NCBI GenBank assembly: GCA_947306845.1 | Contig: CAMZHP010000094.1 | Span: forward strand, 1-10,429 | DNA length: 10,429 bases | Source of the DNA: an uncultured Prevotellaceae bacterium | GTDB lineage: Bacteria > Bacteroidota > Bacteroidia > Bacteroidales > Bacteroidaceae | Direction of reading: 5' to 3' | Shown here: in pieces, positions 6,375 through 10,429 of the stretch | Numbering within the stretch: the first letter of the stretch is position 1 | Layout: the number at the start of each line of letters is the position of its first letter | The notes under the pieces: model-generated | The model's input: only the letters and a program-made list of their open reading frames with translations | Told to the model about the DNA's origin: nothing | Database searches by the model: none | Translations under genes and position numbers: made by a program

Positions 6375-7064
6375 TCATATATCCAACGATATCATGAAGG
6401 TATAGCCGATTCTGGTGCTGCCACTTCTGCCAAAACCAGGAACATACCACACATTGCCATGTTCACCATTGTCGTGGGCGATGCGCTTGCGATAGCGAAC
6501 ACTCCATCCGAGGTGAATCGGACCCCAAATTTTGGCATCCACTCCTCCGGAGAACTCAGCCCAATGGCAGTGGCAACTCACCCCCTCTGCACCAAATGGG
6601 GCAACGCCACCCCAGAAGGGATCCTTAATGTCGGGATGGGAAAAGTCATACTTGAAATAACTGAAAGCATAGCGCACACCGCCATAAATACGGTAGTCGT
6701 CATGCTTGTTTTTCATCAGATTGTAGTCGGCTCCGATGCGGAAATAGGGAGCTTTCGAGGAATAACTCATTTCGGTGATCTCATCATCGTGGGTGGCTTT
6801 GCCAAAACCAGCTTCAAGTACCGGGAAATAACGGTCGCGTAGATTTACGCGTAGCTGAGCCTCCACCTGGCCGTAATCGCTGACCGCACCTTGAATAATA
6901 CCGGCAACGTCAACACCAATGGCAAATCCATTCAGCCAGGCAGTAGTGTCTGGCTCTAGAGCTGTCAAGTCGATCTTGCTCGACTGAGCACTCATGGGAA
7001 GTGCCAACAGCAGACTAATGGCCAGGCTTGATATATAGTTGCAAGTGGCTGCTAATCGTATCAT
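6375..7064 (-). CDS. DUF6048-family exported protein, probable outer-membrane beta-barrel
   Basis: A 229-residue protein. Residues 1-26 form a signal peptide (hydrophobic ISSLAISLLLALP, cleavage likely after M-S-A at residue 26). The rest alternates short amphipathic strands rich in aromatics and glycine (YFRIGADYNL, YGGVRYAFSYFKYDF, IHLGWSVRYRKRI) and ends with a terminal strand, TRIGYTFMISLDI, as in small outer-membrane barrels. Length, context beside a DUF6452 lipoprotein and strand pattern fit the DUF6048 family of Bacteroidota; that name is from memory, not a search. The ATG at 7062-7064 is chosen because it directly precedes a good signal peptide. Earlier in-frame starts up to 7178 give a long polar leader lying in the neighbour's coding region. 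The gene overlaps the 3' end of the DUF6452 gene by 50 bases in another frame. SCHCHW at 163-168 is an unusual Cys/His patch. Function is unknown. Confidence 0.8.
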   Translation of the reverse strand: MIRLAATCNYISSLAISLLLALPMSAQSSKIDLTALEPDTTAWLNGFAIGVDVAGIIQGAVSDYGQVEAQLRVNLRDRYFPVLEAGFGKATHDDEITEMSYSSKAPYFRIGADYNLMKNKHDDYRIYGGVRYAFSYFKYDFSHPDIKDPFWGGVAPFGAEGVSCHCHWAEFSGGVDAKIWGPIHLGWSVRYRKRIAHDNGEHGNVWYVPGFGRSGSTRIGYTFMISLDI

Positions 7065-7488
7065 AGTCAATAATGGATTTGGAGATGACAATGGAGTCGA
7101 TGACATGGTGCGTACACTCAATCTTATCGATTTTGTGGAAAAAAGCGGGCGAGCAGTCCACTGACTCAAAATGGGCAATGTCGGTCTTGTAAAGCCTTAC
7201 GGTGTCGATGCGGGTCACATTCAGCGTGTCTGTAAAAATGAAAAGCAATTGGTCGGAGGGCTGGTTGTAACTCACGGGAAGCACGAATTCATTCCTCTCG
7301 ATCAAGCGGTTGAGTAGTGTAGTGTCATTCTTTTCAATTCGCTTGGCCACAATGGAGAGGGTATCGGCAAGCACCGTATCAGCACCTGCAAGTTCATACT
7401 TGCATCCCTTGACAGAACTAAGGGGACAGTCGACAGCGTCGCAGGCCACCAACAGCAAAATAGTGAAGATGATGGCTATTCCCCGCAT
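7015..7488 (-). CDS. DUF6452-family lipoprotein
   Basis: A 157-residue protein with a lipoprotein signal: a short hydrophobic stretch (residues 4-14) ending in the lipobox L13-V-A-C16. After lipidation at Cys16 the mature protein would sit on a membrane facing the periplasm. Two more early cysteines (C21, C29) and two late ones (about C112 and C124) could form disulphides. The body is predicted to be beta-rich (FVLPVSY, QLLFIFTDTLNVTRIDTVRLYKTD). The family name rests on size, lipobox and pairing with a DUF6048 gene, as is usual in Bacteroidota; I could not run a search. The start ATG overlaps the last 13 bases of the glycosyltransferase gene, and its 3' end overlaps the DUF6048 gene by 50 bases, so the three are translationally linked. 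Function is unknown. Confidence 0.75.
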   Translation of the reverse strand: MRGIAIIFTILLLVACDAVDCPLSSVKGCKYELAGADTVLADTLSIVAKRIEKNDTTLLNRLIERNEFVLPVSYNQPSDQLLFIFTDTLNVTRIDTVRLYKTDIAHFESVDCSPAFFHKIDKIECTHHVIDSIVISKSIIDYDTISSHLQLYIKPGH

Positions 7489-8465
7489 CGGATGGCCTCC
7501 TCTATCTGATAGTCATTCCGAGTACTCGATGAACGGCTGATAAGGTCGCCGACGAAACCGGCAAGGAATAGTTGGGTGCCGATAATCATCATTGTCAGCG
7601 CGATATAAAAATAAGGTGAGTCGGTCACCAAACGCTGAGGAACGCCGTGGGCAAGGGCAATTAATTTGTTCGCTCCAATGATGATGGCGGCCACAAAACC
7701 AATGAAGAACATGATAGTGCCCAAAAAGCCGAAAACATGCATCGGCTTGCGCCCGAAACTGCTCAGGAACCAAAGGGTCAGCAGGTCTAGATAGCCGTTA
7801 ACAAAACGGTTGAGACCGAATTTCGATTTGCCATATTTGCGAGCCTGATGGTGTACAACCTTTTCTCCGATCTTGTCAAAACCGGCATTCTTGGCAAGAT
7901 AGGGGATAAAACGATGCATCTCGCCATATACCTCTATGTTCTTCACCACCTCATGACGGTAGGCTTTCAGACCACAGTTGAAGTCATGGAGATTCCTGAT
8001 ACCACTGATGCGACGAACCGTGGCATTGAACAACTTAGTCGGCAGGGTCTTTGATAGGGGGTCATATCGCTTTTGCTTGTAGCCTGATACTAGATCATAG
8101 CCATCACTTTTGATCATGCGGTAGAGTTCAGGAATCTCATCGGGAGAATCCTGAAGGTCGGCATCCATCGTGATGACCACATCACCTACAGCTTCCTTAA
8201 ATCCGCAGAAAAGGGCTGGGCTTTTGCCATAGTTACGGCGGAACTTGATGCCACGGACATGCTCAGAACGGGCTGAAAGTTCCTCTATCACTTCCCAGGA
8301 ACGATCGGTAGAACCATCATTGATGAAGAGAACCTCAAAACTGAAGCCATGCTCTTCCATCACACGCTCTATCCAGGAATAGAGCTCTGGGAGTGACTCT
8401 TCCTCGTTGAAAAGGGGGATGACAACTGATATGTCCAAAAGGGGACTCTTTGTTAACTTTTCCAT
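7476..8465 (-). CDS. GT2 glycosyltransferase, polyprenyl-phosphate sugar synthase type
   Basis: A 329-residue membrane-bound family 2 glycosyltransferase of the DPM1/GtrB/ArnC type, which moves a sugar from a nucleotide donor to a polyprenyl phosphate at the inner face of the cytoplasmic membrane. Visible motifs are ISVVIPLFNEE at 12-22, FINDGSTD at 47-54 (donor binding), and the metal-binding DAD at 101-103 in MDADLQDSP. FNCGLKAYR (162-170) and ARKYGKSKFG (208-217) are also typical of this subgroup. Two C-terminal membrane helices follow at about 243-266 and 285-309. The length is normal. The sugar cannot be told from sequence. It starts 9 bases after the DUF4199 gene and overlaps the DUF6452 gene by 13 bases, so it is in the middle of a tight operon. 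Confidence 0.9.
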   Translation of the reverse strand: MEKLTKSPLLDISVVIPLFNEEESLPELYSWIERVMEEHGFSFEVLFINDGSTDRSWEVIEELSARSEHVRGIKFRRNYGKSPALFCGFKEAVGDVVITMDADLQDSPDEIPELYRMIKSDGYDLVSGYKQKRYDPLSKTLPTKLFNATVRRISGIRNLHDFNCGLKAYRHEVVKNIEVYGEMHRFIPYLAKNAGFDKIGEKVVHHQARKYGKSKFGLNRFVNGYLDLLTLWFLSSFGRKPMHVFGFLGTIMFFIGFVAAIIIGANKLIALAHGVPQRLVTDSPYFYIALTMMIIGTQLFLAGFVGDLISRSSSTRNDYQIEEAIRCGE

Positions 8466-8474
8466 GTGTCAATG

Positions 8475-9050
8475 TTATTTTATACGTCTGCTGACGCTCG
8501 CAAAAAGGGCGGTCGTCAAACTCATTACGATACCAGCCACCATGTTTGACCATAGCAACTGTATAGCAATGTCTATCGGGCGCATCTTGCGCAATTGCTC
8601 ACTCAATTGGGGTATGAGGTCCTTGGAATAACCAAGACGACTAAAAGATTCGGCAAACTCTTTGTCATTGAGCGCCGACAGGTATTGTTCGATGATAAAG
8701 CCATGGTCAAGGTATTGAAAATATGCCCATTGGACAATGGCAAGAATCAGAGCGGCATGGAAAACCGTGAGCATGGAATGGAGATAGGCATGGAAGTAAC
8801 TGATTTTCCCTTCGCATACATTGTCTGCATAACGTTTGGTAAGAATGGCAACATAGAATGGCGTATAAACCATGGTCGCCATCCATAGAATTCCGCAGAT
8901 AGGGTAGTGGAAATTGCCGACAAAAAGTGCAAAGCTGAAGATCCACAACACACCTAACCTCGCTCCGTCAACGCGGGCGTAAGCACTTACCTGATTCCGG
9001 GGATTCACTTCGTTCCTGGGATCCTGATTCTTTGGTTCACTGTTAGACAC
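8475..9050 (-). CDS. DUF4199-domain membrane protein
   Basis: A 191-residue protein with a polar N-terminal tail of about 30 residues containing a short internal echo (DPRNEV, NPRNQV), then about four membrane spans (roughly 32-47, 52-71, 88-112, 161-185). The second half holds a charged helical loop (LNDKEFAESFSRLGYSKDLIPQLSEQLRKM) between spans three and four, which is characteristic of DUF4199 proteins of Bacteroidota. These usually sit directly before a GT2 glycosyltransferase as here, suggesting a joint role in envelope glycolipid assembly; the biochemical role is not known. The start ATG at 9048-9050 lies shortly downstream of a promoter box at 9075-9082, so this is probably the first gene of the minus-strand operon that runs to 7015 or beyond. 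Confidence 0.82.
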   Translation of the reverse strand: MSNSEPKNQDPRNEVNPRNQVSAYARVDGARLGVLWIFSFALFVGNFHYPICGILWMATMVYTPFYVAILTKRYADNVCEGKISYFHAYLHSMLTVFHAALILAIVQWAYFQYLDHGFIIEQYLSALNDKEFAESFSRLGYSKDLIPQLSEQLRKMRPIDIAIQLLWSNMVAGIVMSLTTALFASVSRRIK

Positions 9051-9074
9051 GATAGCTTTTTATGATTGATTGTG

Positions 9075-9082
9075 CAAAATTA
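9075..9082 (-). promoter_or_regulatory. -7 promoter box for the DUF4199-GT2 operon
   Basis: On the minus strand the sequence is TAATTTTG, a full match to TAnnTTTG, located 24 bases upstream of the DUF4199 ATG. It is divergent from the sstT promoter. No convincing -33 element was found at the expected spacing. Confidence 0.6.
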
Positions 9083-9154
9083 GATAAAAAATCCGATTAA
9101 ACGAGTAAAAATCAAATGTATTTGCTTTTTCATCCTTTTTTCATCAATTTGCAT

Positions 9155-9162
9155 TATCTTTG
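9155..9162 (+). promoter_or_regulatory. -7 promoter box for sstT
   Basis: TATCTTTG matches the Bacteroidota -7 consensus TAnnTTTG and lies 17 bases upstream of the sstT ATG. The leader would therefore be very short (about 10 bases) and has no Shine-Dalgarno, consistent with Bacteroidota initiation. A T-rich tract lies upstream at 9121-9141. Confidence 0.62.
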
Positions 9163-9179
9163 CAAGCAAACCAACAAAT

Positions 9180-10421
9180 ATGGGAAAAAAACTGTCTGCT
9201 CTTCTTCAGAAATGGATAAGCACGAGTCTTGTGCTTCGTATCCTCTTGGGGCTCATCATAGGAGCGATATTGGGAATTGTCGCTCCACAGTGGACGGCTA
9301 TTGCTATCCTAGGCCATATCTTCGTCGGCGCCCTGAAGGCCATTGCTCCTGTGCTGGTGGCATTTCTTGTCATGTCGTCGGTGGCCAAGGCGGGTGGCGG
9401 ATTGGGACCTAGGTTCCGCACGGTGATAACATTATATCTGCTCAGTACTTTTATCGCTGCATTATTGGCGGTGACTTTCAGCTTCCTGTTCCCGGCGACC
9501 ATCCAATTGAAAATGGTGGCCACAGAACAGACACCCAGCGCATTGGTGGATGTGTTCAACAACTTAGTCACCAATATGGTGGCCAATCCGTTGATGTCCA
9601 CATCGACAGCCAATTATATAGGTATCCTGTTTTGGGCTATCATTTTCGGTTTGGCACTCAAGAAAAAGGCGAGCGAAAAGACCATCGAGGTCATCCACGA
9701 CTTGTCGGAAGTCATTTCTCTGACAGTGAGGTGGGTGATTCAGTTTGCGCCCTTTGGTATTATGGGATTAGTGTTTGAATCGGTGTCGGAGAGCGGGCTG
9801 GAGGTTTTCACCACATACGGACATCTCATCCTCTTGCTGGTAGGGTGTATGATGACAAACGCTCTCATATCCAATCCTTTGATAAATTTCCTGTTGGTGC
9901 GCCGAAATCCATACCCTCTATTGTTCACTTGTTTGAAGGAGAGTGGCATCAACGCCTTCTTCACCCGCTCATCGGCCGCCAACATCCCCATCAATTTGAA
10001 TTTGTGTAAAGATCTTGGCATCAATGAGGATTTTTATTCAGTAAGCATCCCCCTTGGGGCCACGATCAATATGAACGGGGCAGCTGTCACCATTACTGTC
10101 ATGACGCTGGCGGTCGCTCATACCATGGGCGTGGAGGTGGGTTTCGTACCGGCACTTGTTCTCGGCATCATCGCTACATTGGGGGCATGTGGTGCCTCTG
10201 GGGTGGCGGGAGGATCGTTGCTGCTGGTGCCCATGGCATGTTCTTTCCTTGGCATCGGCAATGATGCGGCGATGCAGGCTGTAGCCATCGGATTTATCAT
10301 CGGCGTTGTCCAGGACTCTGTGGAAACCGCCCTCAATTCCAGCGCCGACGTGTTCTTCACCGCCACCGCCGAATATTACAACAAAAAAAAGAAACAGTCT
10401 CCTCCTTCTTCCCACCTATAG
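9180..10421 (+). CDS. sstT: Sodium:serine/threonine symporter SstT
   Basis: A 413-residue inner-membrane transporter of the dicarboxylate/amino acid:cation symporter family (DAACS, TC 2.A.23), which imports serine and threonine with sodium. Family landmarks are complete: the serine-rich hairpin FFTRSSAANIP at 260-270, where the TRSSAANIP form is diagnostic of SstT rather than of glutamate carriers (GltP/GltT); the unwound helix NMNGAAVTITV at 297-307; the second hairpin GACGASGVAGGS at 335-346; and GVVQDSVETALNSSADV at 375-391, the substrate and sodium site. The length matches SstT proteins (about 400-415). The ATG at 9180 is the first after the promoter box, and MGKKLSALLQKW is a normal N-terminus. 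The C-terminal tail is Lys/Ser/Pro-rich and polar. Only 8 bases follow the stop, so any terminator or operon partner is outside the window. Confidence 0.95.
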   Translation: MGKKLSALLQKWISTSLVLRILLGLIIGAILGIVAPQWTAIAILGHIFVGALKAIAPVLVAFLVMSSVAKAGGGLGPRFRTVITLYLLSTFIAALLAVTFSFLFPATIQLKMVATEQTPSALVDVFNNLVTNMVANPLMSTSTANYIGILFWAIIFGLALKKKASEKTIEVIHDLSEVISLTVRWVIQFAPFGIMGLVFESVSESGLEVFTTYGHLILLLVGCMMTNALISNPLINFLLVRRNPYPLLFTCLKESGINAFFTRSSAANIPINLNLCKDLGINEDFYSVSIPLGATINMNGAAVTITVMTLAVAHTMGVEVGFVPALVLGIIATLGACGASGVAGGSLLLVPMACSFLGIGNDAAMQAVAIGFIIGVVQDSVETALNSSADVFFTATAEYYNKKKKQSPPSSHL

Positions 10422-10429
10422 CATCTATC

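Noticed and set aside
6171..6842. 223-residue open frame on the plus strand crossing the heptamer array
   Set aside because: It runs antisense to apbE and the DUF6048 gene, and its Ser/Leu/Thr-rich part is just a translation of the TCACCTC repeat.
7065..7178. Longer N-terminus for the DUF6048 protein
   Set aside because: The extra 38 residues are polar and precede a clear signal peptide, which should be at the N-terminus; they lie within the DUF6452 coding region.

Overview
The window looks like an ordinary chromosomal stretch of a Bacteroidales bacterium, most likely Prevotella or a close relative. The evidence is the set of Bacteroidota-restricted families (DUF6452 lipoprotein, DUF6048 outer-membrane-type protein, DUF4199 membrane protein), four sites matching the Bacteroidota -7 promoter consensus TAnnTTTG just upstream of genes (plus a fifth at the Cys-rich gene), and start codons mostly without a Shine-Dalgarno. 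No rRNA, tRNA, transposase, phage gene or CRISPR array was seen. Genus-level assignment is inference.

Layout. (a) Positions 1-2476, minus strand: an M3-family metallopeptidase (Dcp/oligopeptidase A type) followed after 5 bases by the N-terminal 112 codons of a dCMP deaminase that runs off the left edge. (b) Positions 2599-3988, plus strand: a short MFS-type transporter and a 111-residue four-helix membrane protein. They are separated only by a 70-bp array of ten heptamers (consensus TCACCTC). (c) Positions 4194-4574, plus strand: an unrecognised Cys-rich, single-span membrane protein with three CC pairs spaced exactly 8 residues apart. It converges at 3 bases distance on a Crp/Fnr regulator. 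(d) Positions 4578-9050, minus strand, probably one transcription unit or two: DUF4199 protein, polyprenyl-phosphate-type GT2 glycosyltransferase, DUF6452 lipoprotein, DUF6048 protein, a second TCACCTC heptamer array, membrane-anchored ApbE FMN transferase, and the Crp/Fnr regulator. (e) Positions 9180-10421, plus strand: the sodium/serine-threonine symporter SstT, divergent from the DUF4199 gene.

How the genes fit together. The left pair joins peptide turnover and pyrimidine deoxynucleotide metabolism, with no obvious functional link. The long minus-strand run is an envelope cluster (glycolipid carrier glycosylation, lipoprotein, outer-membrane-type protein, periplasmic flavinylation) ending in a transcription factor. 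Two divergent promoter regions (2477-2598 and 9051-9179) separate the blocks.

Nothing here is clearly a new multi-gene system. The observations most worth following are the two same-strand heptamer arrays, each beginning 1-2 bases after a stop codon and identical in unit to the conserved anti-Shine-Dalgarno end of 16S rRNA, and the periodic CC-x6-CC-x6-CC protein. No gene-free stretch exceeds about 205 bases.
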